From positions 1-59,297 of the forward strand of contig JAFYLZ010000002.1 of NCBI GenBank assembly GCA_017556795.1: DNA of 59,297 nt. The letters run 5' to 3'. The notes below the pieces were generated by a model, which was not told where the DNA came from, searched no databases, and was given only the letters and a program-made list of their open reading frames with translations. This DNA comes from Candidatus Saccharimonadota bacterium (GTDB lineage Bacteria; Patescibacteriota; Saccharimonadia; Saccharimonadales; Saccharimonadaceae). Positions 15,547 through 23,464 of the stretch are shown here, one piece after another (position 1 is the stretch's first letter; each line of letters begins with the position of its first letter). Made by a program: the position numbers and the translations under genes.

Positions 15547-16122
15547 TTAATTTTTCAAGGCTAATTTGATTCTTTCTTCGACGGACAGGGTTTTGTCTAC
15601 TTTTTCGAGTGCAGCGGTGGCTTCTTTCAGTGGGAAACCGAGGGCGATGAGGGCGTCTAGGGCCTCGTCTGGCTCGTTTTTACCAGGGGTGGAGACGATT
15701 TCGGTGGCGCCGTAGTGAGACGGGATGCCAACTTTGTCGCGGAGATCAACGATTACGCGTTCGGCGGATTTCTTCCCTACGCCGCTGGCTTTGGAGACGA
15801 AAGCGGCGTCGGCATTGGCGATGGCGTTGCGGACTTCTTCCGGTTGGGCGAGGCCAAGAATCGCGATGGCGGCCTTTGGGCCAATTCCTTGCACGGAGAT
15901 CAAAAGTTCAAATAATTTCTTGGCGGCCAGGCTCGAGAAACCGTAAAGCTCTTCGGCGTTTTCGCGGATGCTGTGATAGGTGTAAAATTTGATTTCGTCG
16001 CCAAGTTTGACGTTGTCGTAATCGAGGGCGGTAAGGGTGATTTCGTAGCCCACACCATGCACGTCGACGATGACGGAGTTGTTAAATTTTTCGGCAATTT
16101 GGCCTTTAATATGAGCAATCAT
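15547..16122 (-). CDS. ruvA: Holliday junction DNA helicase subunit RuvA
   Basis: 191 residues. N-terminal OB fold (MIAHIKGQIAEKFNNSVIVDVHGVGYEI), tandem helix-hairpin-helix motifs (LISVQGIGPKAAIAILG and KASGVGKKSAERVIVDLRDK), a flexible linker, and the C-terminal RuvB-binding domain (DEALDALIALGFPLKEATAAL). RuvA binds four-way junctions and recruits RuvB. Its ATG overlaps the TGA of the upstream glycosyltransferase (ATGA), so it is translated from a glycan operon; ruvB and ruvC are not adjacent. A weak hairpin (CCTTGA/TCAAGG) lies at the end of the gene. Confidence 0.96.
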   Translation of the reverse strand: MIAHIKGQIAEKFNNSVIVDVHGVGYEITLTALDYDNVKLGDEIKFYTYHSIRENAEELYGFSSLAAKKLFELLISVQGIGPKAAIAILGLAQPEEVRNAIANADAAFVSKASGVGKKSAERVIVDLRDKVGIPSHYGATEIVSTPGKNEPDEALDALIALGFPLKEATAALEKVDKTLSVEERIKLALKN

Positions 16123-17249
16123 TGAGCCTTCTTTCCTGCTTTTGCGGCGTTTTCGACGAATTTAGCGGCGTCGCGATCGAAGCGGTCGCGGGCGAATGGC
16201 TCGGCGGAGCGCGAAATGGCGGCGCGGTTAAATTTCATATCTTCGAATTTGCGAATAGCAGCAGCCAAACTGTCGGCGGTTTGTTTCTTAAATAGCAAGC
16301 CGTTTTTGCCATCTTGAACGTAGTCAAGCGCGCCACCCTCGCCAAAGGCGATGACTGGGCAGCCGGCGGCCAAAGCTTCTACTGGTGCAATGCCGAATGG
16401 TTCGAGGCTGGTAAACAAGTAGCCTTTTGCCGAAGCAAGATACTTGGCGAGTTTGCGTTTTTTCATAGTTGGTAAGAATTTAATGTTTTCAGAACCGCCA
16501 GCGAGTTTGACCAGTTTGCGATGCTCCGGACCGGTGCCGATGACGAGCAAACGTTGGTTGGTCTTTTTGCAGGCTTCGATAGCGACGTCGAGACGCTTCC
16601 AGTTAACCTGACGCGAAGTAACGATGAAGTAATCTTCGACGCGCGGTTTTTCGCTGAAGGCTTCTTGGAACGTATCAACTTCCACGCCCGGCGCGATAAT
16701 CACAGAATCGCGATGGTAGTATTTCTTAATTTGCGCTTGCGCGTGCTTGGAAATCGTCAAATAATAATCAGGCTTGGCGGCAGCTTTAAAGTCGGCTTTT
16801 CTAAGTGGGCCGACCATCAACTTAAAGAAGAAACGGACGATTGGATTTAGAATGCCAAAGCCAGGGTTTTTAATATAGTCATCATACATGCCCCAATAAT
16901 ACTGAGTTGGAACATGGCAGTAGCAAATGTGGATGCCGTTTTTGGCGCGGACGAATTTGGCTTCGGCGCCGGTGACGGAAATCACGATGTCGTATTCGGA
17001 TAAATTTAAATGTTTAAACCAAAATTGGCGCAGCGGGCCGATGAAGCGGCGAAGGCAGGCTGGGAAAATTTTGATCCAACCGGTGCGCACGTCGGCGTCT
17101 TTGAACCAATCAATTTTTTTCGGTAAATATTTTGAGGTGTAGATTGGTGCGTCTTTGTAAATTTCATGAAAAGCGAGCAGGACTTTTTCCCCACCGCCGA
17201 CATTGGTTAGCCAATCACAAACGAGCGCAACTTTTGGTTGATTTTTCAT
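16119..17249 (-). CDS. GT4 family glycosyltransferase
   Basis: 376 residues, GT-B fold. N-terminal VALVCDWLTNVGGGEKVLLAFHE, the CYCHVPTQYYWGMYDDY region, then the nucleotide-sugar half: VTSRQVNWKRLDVAIEAC, LLVIGTGPEHRKLVKLAG, and FGIAPVEALAAGCPVIAFGEGG with the E-x7-E motif. Close to mannosyl/rhamnosyl-transferases of exopolysaccharide clusters (inference). It starts on the ATGA overlap with the O-antigen-ligase-like gene and ends with TGA on the ruvA start. The TGA stop supports the standard genetic code. Confidence 0.92.
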   Translation of the reverse strand: MKNQPKVALVCDWLTNVGGGEKVLLAFHEIYKDAPIYTSKYLPKKIDWFKDADVRTGWIKIFPACLRRFIGPLRQFWFKHLNLSEYDIVISVTGAEAKFVRAKNGIHICYCHVPTQYYWGMYDDYIKNPGFGILNPIVRFFFKLMVGPLRKADFKAAAKPDYYLTISKHAQAQIKKYYHRDSVIIAPGVEVDTFQEAFSEKPRVEDYFIVTSRQVNWKRLDVAIEACKKTNQRLLVIGTGPEHRKLVKLAGGSENIKFLPTMKKRKLAKYLASAKGYLFTSLEPFGIAPVEALAAGCPVIAFGEGGALDYVQDGKNGLLFKKQTADSLAAAIRKFEDMKFNRAAISRSAEPFARDRFDRDAAKFVENAAKAGKKAQ

Positions 17250-18763
17250 TTAGCGATTCCTTTGGTTTGATAATTTTTTAGAGCAACTAGGAAAATTGGG
17301 ATAAACAAGTAGAGATAAAGTGAGTTGGTGACGCCGGAGCAGAAGATGAAGGCGACAAGGTAGGCCGCGGCGAGCGTGATAAAGAAGATGCGATCTTTGT
17401 GTTGCCAAATTTCTTTGGCGAAAATGACTGCCGCGATGGCAACTAGAACGATGCCAATAATACCGAATTCAAGCGTCAACTCAGCATATTCGTTTTGAAC
17501 GTTGAGGCTTGGAATATCTGAGTCGGCATCGATCAAAGCGTTTTTGATTTCGTCGTTTTTGACGTAGCCAGGATCGACATAGTTTTGATAAACGGCGTTA
17601 CCACCGCTGCCGATGCCGGAGCCGAAAACCATGTAGTCTGGGCGAGCTAGTACAAGTGCGAATGAAGCTTTGGCGAGCGAGGTGCGGACGTTTGTAGAAG
17701 CTGCGATGTAGCCGTCTTGGTAGGCGGTTTCTGTTTCATCTTCTTCCTCGTCGGTCGTTTCGACCGGGACCATATTAACTGGTTCGAGTTCTGGCGCGTC
17801 GCTCGGAGTTTTTTCTTCAACTTTTTCTGGCTCCGGTTCGGCGTCTGGTTTTGAAATATCAATGACACCGAGTGAGAGATGGTTGAGAGATTTAGCAATG
17901 CCGGAAGCGAAATCATCATCGGTTCTTGAGAACTGCGCAAAGAGGCCTTGGGTAGTCAAAGCAACCAGGAACAAAACGGCGAGGACCGGAATGAGCAACA
18001 GGGCTCTGGCGGATTTTTGCTTGATGATGTTTGCGATAACGAATACCGCAGCGGCAACCGCGAAGGCGTAAATCGCGCCGCGTGAGAATGATAGGAATAA
18101 TGTAATTGCGAATACGCAAACTAGAGCGAGACGTTTTTTGGTAAAGTCTTGGCTTAGTAAATAAATCGAGAGTAGTGCTGGTGCGAGCAAAATACCGCCG
18201 AGGTATTGCGGCTCAGCCATAAAGCCATTTGGATGCGGGAAGCCGAAAGTACGGTAAACGCAGCCTTCACACATAAGTGTGATGTCTCGGCTGACACCCA
18301 TCAAATCGAGGATGCACTGTAGCCAGCAAATTACGCAGAACACGATGCTGACGCCGAAGAAAATTTTGATAAACTTGCTGCTGAATTTCTTGTCTTTGAA
18401 GAAATCTTTGTAAAGCCAGTAAAAGGCGTTGACGGCAAGATAGATTGCCCAAACCACGCCAGCGGCTAAGAAACCGTGGACTTTGCTAGACGACCATAGC
18501 ACTGAAAGCGTGGCATAAATCGGGAAAAGCGCAGTTGAAATCATGAAGCGTTTTGGAGCTTTTTTAAGTGTCTTGCGATTTACGAAAAGATAAATTGCTG
18601 CGATGACATCAAACAAAACTAGCGCAATAAGCGCAACTGATAATTCGTAATGCATTAGCTTGTCTTCGCCAAAATACATTAGCGGGTGATATGAAAAGAA
18701 AATCGAACAAGGCAAAATAATAACTGATGCTTTGGCGATTTTTTGCAAAAGATTCTTTTTCAT
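17246..18763 (-). CDS. O-antigen ligase/polymerase-like membrane protein
   Basis: 505 residues, about eleven to twelve membrane segments. The Wzy_C/O-antigen ligase signature lies in the large loop region: FGFPHPNGFMAEPQYLGGIL and later PDYMVFGSGIGSGG with the SLNVQNEYAELTLEFGIIG end. A loop of about 60 residues between (starting KPDAEPEPEKVEEK, ending near YQDGY) is unusually acidic and Pro-rich. These enzymes polymerise or attach lipid-linked glycans outside the membrane. TGATATAAT (18782-18790) and a Shine-Dalgarno TAGGAG lie upstream. It leads the operon with the GT4 and ruvA. Confidence 0.85.
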   Translation of the reverse strand: MKKNLLQKIAKASVIILPCSIFFSYHPLMYFGEDKLMHYELSVALIALVLFDVIAAIYLFVNRKTLKKAPKRFMISTALFPIYATLSVLWSSSKVHGFLAAGVVWAIYLAVNAFYWLYKDFFKDKKFSSKFIKIFFGVSIVFCVICWLQCILDLMGVSRDITLMCEGCVYRTFGFPHPNGFMAEPQYLGGILLAPALLSIYLLSQDFTKKRLALVCVFAITLFLSFSRGAIYAFAVAAAVFVIANIIKQKSARALLLIPVLAVLFLVALTTQGLFAQFSRTDDDFASGIAKSLNHLSLGVIDISKPDAEPEPEKVEEKTPSDAPELEPVNMVPVETTDEEEDETETAYQDGYIAASTNVRTSLAKASFALVLARPDYMVFGSGIGSGGNAVYQNYVDPGYVKNDEIKNALIDADSDIPSLNVQNEYAELTLEFGIIGIVLVAIAAVIFAKEIWQHKDRIFFITLAAAYLVAFIFCSGVTNSLYLYLFIPIFLVALKNYQTKGIAK

Positions 18764-18820
18764 CGCAATACTCCTAAATTGATTATATCAGTTATTAGAG
18801 AATTTGCACGAATTGATAGA

Positions 18821-19474
18821 TTAGCCTTTGATGTCTGCTTCGTATTGATCTAGTAGCGACTTGATACCGTCGGCCTGGAAGTTCCAGTAAGCCGTCCACT
18901 GTTCGTCATCGGTAAGTTCTGGGTCATATTTCCATTCATCATTAATTCTTACTTTCATGACCGGGGCAAAGCAAAAACCTGGAACTTTTTTATCACAGAT
19001 TTGGTCGACAATTTTGATTCTTGCTGGATCGGTACTCACGATGGTGGAGACAACTTTGATTTCATCGCCTTTATGCCATCCAAGCGCATAACCCCAGTTA
19101 AACTGCGTTGGTATTTCCCCGCCATATTTACGAGCTACTTCGGCAAAAACTTTGGCGCCGTTTTCATCAGTGTACTTGCCAGCGCGCTTTTCAACGAATG
19201 CCTTGTTGTGATTTTTTGGATCATCTTCTTCGTCTACACCAATCAGAACATTGGTGTCGTCGCGCGTGAGGACTGGTAGATCCTTGATTTATTTGGCGTA
19301 GCCAAGGGCTTTTTCGGCAGCGATTTTTTCGGCTGTAGTTTGAGTTTCGTCTGGCTCGTCCGGACGCAAATTAAGGTCCGCAAAAGATAAGCCTTCATAG
19401 CCAAGCCTACCGAGAATCTTTTTTGCAGTCATAATTTTGCCAGGGTTAGTGGTGGCGATCAAGATTTGTTTCAT
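18821..19474 (-). pseudogene. RdgB/HAM1-like NTP pyrophosphatase interrupted by in-frame TAA
   Basis: One continuous frame of 218 codons contains a single internal TAA at 19289-19291. Before it: MKQILIATTNPGKIMTAKKI and TTAEKIAAEKALGYAK, the N-terminal HAM1/RdgB pattern. After it the same frame continues IKDLPVLTRDDTNVL (RdgB has GLPVLADDSGL here), then RAGKYTDENGAKVFAEVARK, GYALGWHKGDEIKVVSTIV and a C-terminal part. The intact enzyme removes dITP/XTP. Because both sides of the stop read as protein, a point mutation or a sequence error is likelier than two genes. A TGATATAAT box and a Shine-Dalgarno AAGGA lie upstream, so the promoter looks intact. Confidence 0.72.
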
Positions 19475-19508
19475 ATCTGCAGTCCTTACTTGCGTTATTT
19501 CGAGTGTA

Positions 19509-19622
19509 TTATATCATGAACTTTCCGGCGTGTGGACCTTCTGCGGCAATAAAGACATCTTCATGTGGTGAGCCGTAGAGACCTAAAACAATGACAATGA
19601 AGGAAACAAAAGAAATACAATG
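19509..19622 (-). pseudogene. Possible gene remnant without start codon
   Basis: On the minus strand an open stretch with no start reads ...IVIVLGLYGSPHEDVFIAAE, then GPHAGKFMI and a TAA at 19509-19511. The amino-acid composition looks like real protein and not antisense noise, but the frame is closed upstream by TGA at 19623-19625 and no start fits. It may be the C-terminal end of a gene removed when the neighbouring plus-strand cassette arrived. I cannot name the family. Confidence 0.3.
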
Positions 19623-19626
19623 TCAA

Positions 19627-19635
19627 TGGTATAAT
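19627..19635 (+). promoter_or_regulatory. Extended -10 of zinc-ribbon/TfoX/PPOX operon
   Basis: TGGTATAAT, then a leader of about 20 nt with the Shine-Dalgarno AAAGGAT before the ATG at 19662. Confidence 0.5.
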
Positions 19636-19661
19636 TATAATAAGTAAACAAAGGATCTTTT

Positions 19662-19919
19662 ATGGAACAAACTATTTGCCAAAGCTGTGCAATGCCACTA
19701 ACTTCAGAAGATACGTATTCTACCGAAAAAGACGGTAGTATCAATAAAGACTACTGTAAGTGGTGTTATAAAGATGGTGAATTCGTAGATAAGGTTTCCA
19801 TGGAAGAGTATATTGAAATGTGCTCTAAGTTTGGCGAACAGGCCGGTATGACGAACGAGCAAATGAAAGAATATTGCACGAAAGTATTTCCAACACTCAA
19901 AAGGTGGAAGAAAGCATAA
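19662..19919 (+). CDS. zf-ribbon_2-type zinc ribbon protein
   Basis: 85 residues. CQSCAMPL at the start and YCKWCYKDGEFVDKVSMEEYIEMC form the four-cysteine ribbon of PF12674, with the conserved STEKDGSINKDYC between. These small proteins are widespread in Firmicutes and archaea and of unknown function. First of three tightly packed plus-strand genes (1 nt to the next). Confidence 0.85.
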   Translation: MEQTICQSCAMPLTSEDTYSTEKDGSINKDYCKWCYKDGEFVDKVSMEEYIEMCSKFGEQAGMTNEQMKEYCTKVFPTLKRWKKA

Positions 19920-19920
19920 T

Positions 19921-20232
19921 ATGGCAAGCACCAAAGAATATCGCGATTTTATCTTAGAACAACTGTCGGAAGCGCCGAATATTACCTGCCGGCCGATGAT
20001 GGGCGAATTCTTGCTCTATTCTAGTAACGTTCTATTTGGCGGCATTTATGATGACCGTTTACTTGTAAAAATAGTTCCAGAAAACGAACAGTACAAAATG
20101 ACCGAAGAGATTCCATACGACGGCGCGAAACCGATGTATCTCGTGGAAGACGTCGATGATAAAGAAAAGTTAGCAGAAATAGTGAATGCAACCGTAAAAG
20201 GACTAAAGCAATATGAATCTAAAAAAGATTGA
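19921..20232 (+). CDS. TfoX N-terminal domain protein
   Basis: 103 residues matching TfoX_N (PF04993): RPMMGEFLLYSSNVLFGGIYDDRLLVKI, then PYDGAKPMYLVEDVDDKEKLAEIV. TfoX/Sxy regulates competence in gamma-proteobacteria, but stand-alone TfoX_N proteins are of unknown function. It overlaps the next gene by 20 nt in another frame. Confidence 0.85.
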   Translation: MASTKEYRDFILEQLSEAPNITCRPMMGEFLLYSSNVLFGGIYDDRLLVKIVPENEQYKMTEEIPYDGAKPMYLVEDVDDKEKLAEIVNATVKGLKQYESKKD

Positions 20233-20632
20233 AAGATTTATCGACAAGCAAAAAGTTAGCTTTATTTGCTCTATTGACGATCAAGAATACCCAAACGTTA
20301 AGGCAATGCTAAAACCTAGAAAACGAAATGGGCTGAAAGAGTTTTACTTTTCTACTAACACTTCATCTATGAGGGTAAGTCAATACAAAAAGAATCCAAA
20401 AGCCAGTATTTATTTTTATCACAAAGGTCTAATCAAGCACGTTGGCGTTATGTTAAAAGGCAAAATGGAAGTTTTAACGGACCAGAAGACAAAGGACATG
20501 ATTTGGAAGCGTGGCGACACGATGTTCTATAAGGGCGGAGTAACCGACCCAGACTACTGCGTTTTGAAGTTTACGGCGACAAGCGGACGATATTATTGCG
20601 ATTTGAAGACGGAAAGTTTTGAAATTAAATAA
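20213..20632 (+). CDS. Pyridoxamine 5'-phosphate oxidase family protein
   Basis: 139 residues, split-barrel flavin-binding family. VSFICSIDDQEYPNVKAMLKPR (first strands), FYFSTNTSSMRVSQYKKNPKASIYFY, GVMLKGKMEVLTD and the C-terminal YCVLKFTATSGRYY are typical of small PPOX/general-stress-protein-26-like proteins. Cofactor is probably FMN; the substrate is unknown. It starts inside the TfoX_N gene. The three-gene set is commonly seen in low-GC Gram-positives and may be acquired (inference). Confidence 0.85.
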   Translation: MNLKKIERFIDKQKVSFICSIDDQEYPNVKAMLKPRKRNGLKEFYFSTNTSSMRVSQYKKNPKASIYFYHKGLIKHVGVMLKGKMEVLTDQKTKDMIWKRGDTMFYKGGVTDPDYCVLKFTATSGRYYCDLKTESFEIK

Positions 20633-20651
20633 AAACACCGCCTCGCGGCGG
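20631..20651 (-). terminator. Terminator downstream of tRNA-Lys
   Basis: Stem CCGCC (20638-20642) / GGCGG (20647-20651). On the minus strand a T-run follows at 20631-20635. On the plus strand the T-tract is poor. Confidence 0.65.
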
Positions 20652-20663
20652 GTTAAAAATCCG

Positions 20664-20740
20664 TGGTGATCCGGGTGGGGCTCGAACCCACGACACCAAG
20701 CTTAAGAGGCTCGTGCTCTAACCAACTGAGCTACCGGACC
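20664..20740 (-). tRNA. tRNA-Lys (CTT)
   Basis: Complete cloverleaf on the minus strand: acceptor GGTCCGG/CCGGATC, D arm GCTC...GAGC, anticodon stem CGAGC/GCTTG with loop CTCTTAA (anticodon CTT), T arm GTGGG-TTCGAGC-CCCAC, discriminator A and an encoded CCA (20664-20666). A TGGTATAAT box lies at 20752-20760. Confidence 0.97.
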
Positions 20741-20787
20741 AAGTGAAATTAATTATACCACTTATCTGGTAAAAAATAAAGACTTTG

Positions 20788-21513
20788 TTATTTTTCTTCG
20801 GTTTCGTCTTCAGGTTTTTGTTTTTTCAAAAACTTGATAATGCGGTCTTTCTGCCAAAGGGCTAGGCCAAATACGATAACGACCAACACCGAAACGATAA
20901 TTACCGGTACGAGGTTGCTTTTACCAAGACCCATGCCAATATAGTTTGTAATGATAATAGTTGGGATATGTCCAAGCGTCATTAGAATAATGAGTTTTTT
21001 AATTGGCACGTCGGTAAGGCCGGCCATGTAGCCAACCATGTCATCTGGCAAACCTGGGAGCAAGAAGACTAAGAATAAAATAACCGCGGCGTGCTCGCCA
21101 AAAATAAAGTCGAATTTATCCATCGCGGACTTTTTAAAAATCTTCTCAATAAGGCTGCGGCCGAATTTACGCGAAATGATAATCATAATGAGATAACCAA
21201 TAGTACTACCAATCAAAGTCCACAAGATTCCCCACCAACCAAAAACAAAGCCGCCAACGCCGCCGACTACTTGGCCCGGGATTGGCGCCAAAATGATTTG
21301 GGCAATTTGCAGCAGTATATATATTAATGGTGCAAAAAAGCCCATGCGTTCGACGAATTCTACGACGCGGTCGTGATTCGAAAGTAGCGCTGTGAGTGGG
21401 CCGCTACAAAGCACGTCCCAAATTACGTAACCCGTAAGCAAAAGAATAACCCCCGCTAAGGCTATTGCTTTAGCCTTGGTTTTGCGGGAGATATTCTTTT
21501 TAATGATCGACAT
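20788..21513 (-). CDS. VTT/DedA (TVP38/TMEM64) family membrane protein
   Basis: 241 residues, about six hydrophobic segments. The VTT-domain core is present: ILAPIPGQVVGGVGGFVFGWWGILWTLIGSTIGY (about 71-104) and the LPGLPDDMVGYMAGLTDVPIKK motif (about 152-173), with the acidic pair DD that marks the family. DedA-superfamily proteins move or flip polyprenyl-phosphate and other lipids; polyprenyl recycling would suit the many glycan genes here (inference). Its ATG overlaps the TAA of rny (TAATG). Confidence 0.87.
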   Translation of the reverse strand: MSIIKKNISRKTKAKAIALAGVILLLTGYVIWDVLCSGPLTALLSNHDRVVEFVERMGFFAPLIYILLQIAQIILAPIPGQVVGGVGGFVFGWWGILWTLIGSTIGYLIMIIISRKFGRSLIEKIFKKSAMDKFDFIFGEHAAVILFLVFLLPGLPDDMVGYMAGLTDVPIKKLIILMTLGHIPTIIITNYIGMGLGKSNLVPVIIVSVLVVIVFGLALWQKDRIIKFLKKQKPEDETEEK

Positions 21514-23030
21514 TATTTGGCGTATTCAACAGCGCGAGTTTCGCGGATGACATTAACTTTGATAACGCCAGGATAGCTCATGGTTGCCTCGATTTTATCG
21601 GCAATATCGCGAGCGAGCTTCAATGCGGAGAGATCGTCGATTGATTTTGGTTCCACAATGACGCGGATTTCACGACCAGCCGAAATGGCATAGGCTTTGT
21701 CGATGCCTGGGAAGCTAGTAGCGATGTTTTCGAGATCTTTCATACGTTCGGCAAAGTTCTCGGCCGAGATGTTGCGGGCGCCTGGGCGAGCAGCCGAGAT
21801 AGCATCGACGATTTTAACGATGATAGCTTCTGGAGTGGTTGGCTCGATATCGTCGTGATGAGCGGCGATGGCGTGAACGATTTCGTCTGGCATACCATAT
21901 TTCTTGGCGAGCTCAGCACCGATTTCGGCGTGTTTGCCTTCGATTTTGTGAGTGACGGCTTTGCCCATATCGTGAAGCAAAGTAGCGGTCTTGGTGATGC
22001 GTTTATCAGCGCCAACTTCTTCGGCAATCATACCGGCCATGTGGGCCATTTCGATAGAGTGAAGAAGCACGTTTTGACCGTAGCTAGTACGGAATTTGAG
22101 TTCACCAAGTAGGTGCAAAATTTCGTGTGGGATGCCAACGACACCAACTTCACGGGCAGCATCTTCGCCAGCGCGGACGACTTCTTTTTCGATTTCCTTT
22201 TCGGCTTTAGCCACGGCTTCTTCGATTGAGGCTGGGTTAATGCGACCGTCTTTCATCAAGCGTTCCAAAGCGTAGCGGGCAACTTGGCGGCGGATTGGGT
22301 CAAATGAGCTGAGAACGACCATGCCCGGAGTATCATCAACCATGATATCGACACCAGTGGCGCGTTGCAAAGCTTGAATGTTGCGACCTTCCTTACCAAT
22401 GATGCGGCCTTTCATATCGTCATCAGGAAGTTTGAGTGCAGTGATAGTGCGGTCGGCGGTGACCTCAGAAGACATGCGCTCCATAGCGGTAAGAAGTGCA
22501 GCTTGGGCAGTTTCGTCGATGTCGCGTTTGATTTCCTTTTGCTCTTTGTTGATGAGGCCAACTAGATCTTGTTTGATGTCGTTTTCGGTCATTTGCATCA
22601 ATTTTTCGCGAGCTTCTTGCTTAGAAAGACCAGCGATTTTTTCGAGCTTTTCGTGTTGTTTTTCACGAATGCTACGAACTTCGTTTTTGAGGTCTTCGAG
22701 CTCTTTTTCTTGCTTGGTTAAGCGTTCAGATTTTTTCTCGAGTTGATCGAGTTTAGCGTCGAGAGTGGTTTCGCGCTCAGCGAGGCGATTCTCGGTGCGC
22801 TTCCATTCTTTGCGGCGTTCGTTTTCTTCGGCTTGATTTTTCTCGGTGAGGCTAGCAGCTTCTTTTTTGGCTGCGAGCACGATGTCGGAGGCTTCGTGTT
22901 TGGCTTTGCGAATCAGATCGTCTGCCTTATTTTTGCCACCGTTCTCTTTTTTCTTGTTGTAGGCAAAAATACCGCCTGCACCAAAACCTAAACCGAGCAC
23001 GGCCGCGACAATAGGAATTACAATTTCCAT
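21513..23030 (-). CDS. rny: Ribonuclease Y
   Basis: 505 residues from ATG 23030, with the Shine-Dalgarno AAAGGAT. N-terminal membrane anchor (about 3-24), a long Lys/Glu coiled coil (about 28-175), a KH domain with IGKEGRNIQALQRATG (about 215-230), and an HD domain with LLHSIEMAHMAG and TATLLHDMGKAV (H-D pair) and AIAAHHDDIEP. It is a membrane-bound endonuclease that initiates mRNA decay. A 19-residue upstream extension in the frame is not used because it lies in the leader. TGATATAAT at 23119-23127 gives a leader of about 85 nt, long for this window, which may allow autoregulation (inference). Confidence 0.97.
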   Translation of the reverse strand: MEIVIPIVAAVLGLGFGAGGIFAYNKKKENGGKNKADDLIRKAKHEASDIVLAAKKEAASLTEKNQAEENERRKEWKRTENRLAERETTLDAKLDQLEKKSERLTKQEKELEDLKNEVRSIREKQHEKLEKIAGLSKQEAREKLMQMTENDIKQDLVGLINKEQKEIKRDIDETAQAALLTAMERMSSEVTADRTITALKLPDDDMKGRIIGKEGRNIQALQRATGVDIMVDDTPGMVVLSSFDPIRRQVARYALERLMKDGRINPASIEEAVAKAEKEIEKEVVRAGEDAAREVGVVGIPHEILHLLGELKFRTSYGQNVLLHSIEMAHMAGMIAEEVGADKRITKTATLLHDMGKAVTHKIEGKHAEIGAELAKKYGMPDEIVHAIAAHHDDIEPTTPEAIIVKIVDAISAARPGARNISAENFAERMKDLENIATSFPGIDKAYAISAGREIRVIVEPKSIDDLSALKLARDIADKIEATMSYPGVIKVNVIRETRAVEYAK

Positions 23031-23127
23031 ATGTATCCTTTCTAATTGTTTTTGCCGATATTTTTCTCTATACCGGCGGGGTAACAAATGAATATAAATT
23101 AATAAATTTCCGCTTCTAATTATATCA

Positions 23128-23154
23128 CAAAAAGGCGCCCGGCGGGCGTCTTTT
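23128..23154 (-). terminator. Intrinsic terminator
   Basis: Stem AAAAGGCGCCC / GGGCGTCTTTT (one G-T pair) around 23131-23154, with T-run on the minus strand, after the small gene at 23159. The rny -10 box lies directly beyond it. Confidence 0.8.
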
Positions 23155-23158
23155 AATT

Positions 23159-23389
23159 CTAGAACAAACTGGAGGCGGAGATACGGGTTTCGACAAGGCC
23201 AGTCTTGGTGCTGCGAACAACAAGGTCAACACCGTTCGATGCTCGCTCGATACGGTGGGTAACCCAACCAGACGAGTCTCTAACTACTAATGAATTAGAA
23301 ACCAGGCTCCCTTCGATACGAAAACTGGAGCCGTCTGGCGCACGATAAATCACGCCATTCCTGACTAGCATGTCTTCTAAATAGCCCAT
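23159..23389 (-). CDS. Small hypothetical beta-rich protein
   Basis: 76 residues from ATG 23389 (MGYLEDMLVRNGVIY). No signal or membrane segment; alternating strands (SFRIEGSLVSNSLVVRDSSGWVTHRIERA) suggest a small beta sheet or repeat fold. I recognise no family. The start is chosen by the Shine-Dalgarno AAGGTAAG 3 nt upstream and a promoter TTGCGT-17-TACACT (23410-23438). A longer frame to 23428 would begin at or upstream of the predicted transcript start. It is a single-gene unit with its own terminator. Confidence 0.55.
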   Translation of the reverse strand: MGYLEDMLVRNGVIYRAPDGSSFRIEGSLVSNSLVVRDSSGWVTHRIERASNGVDLVVRSTKTGLVETRISASSLF

Positions 23390-23464
23390 AAAACTTACCT
23401 TACAGGGCAAGTGTACGATAAGCCTCAAAAAAACGCAAGCATAGGCTCGATAAAAACGGCAATT

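Noticed and set aside
18821-19039. Separate 72-residue gene
   Set aside because: It is the in-frame C-terminal part of the interrupted RdgB-like gene and has no ribosome site of its own.
19289-19291. Alternative genetic code as explanation for the in-frame stop
   Set aside because: The codon is TAA; TGA works as a normal stop at 16119-16121 and 17246-17248, and nothing suggests TAA is reassigned in other genes.
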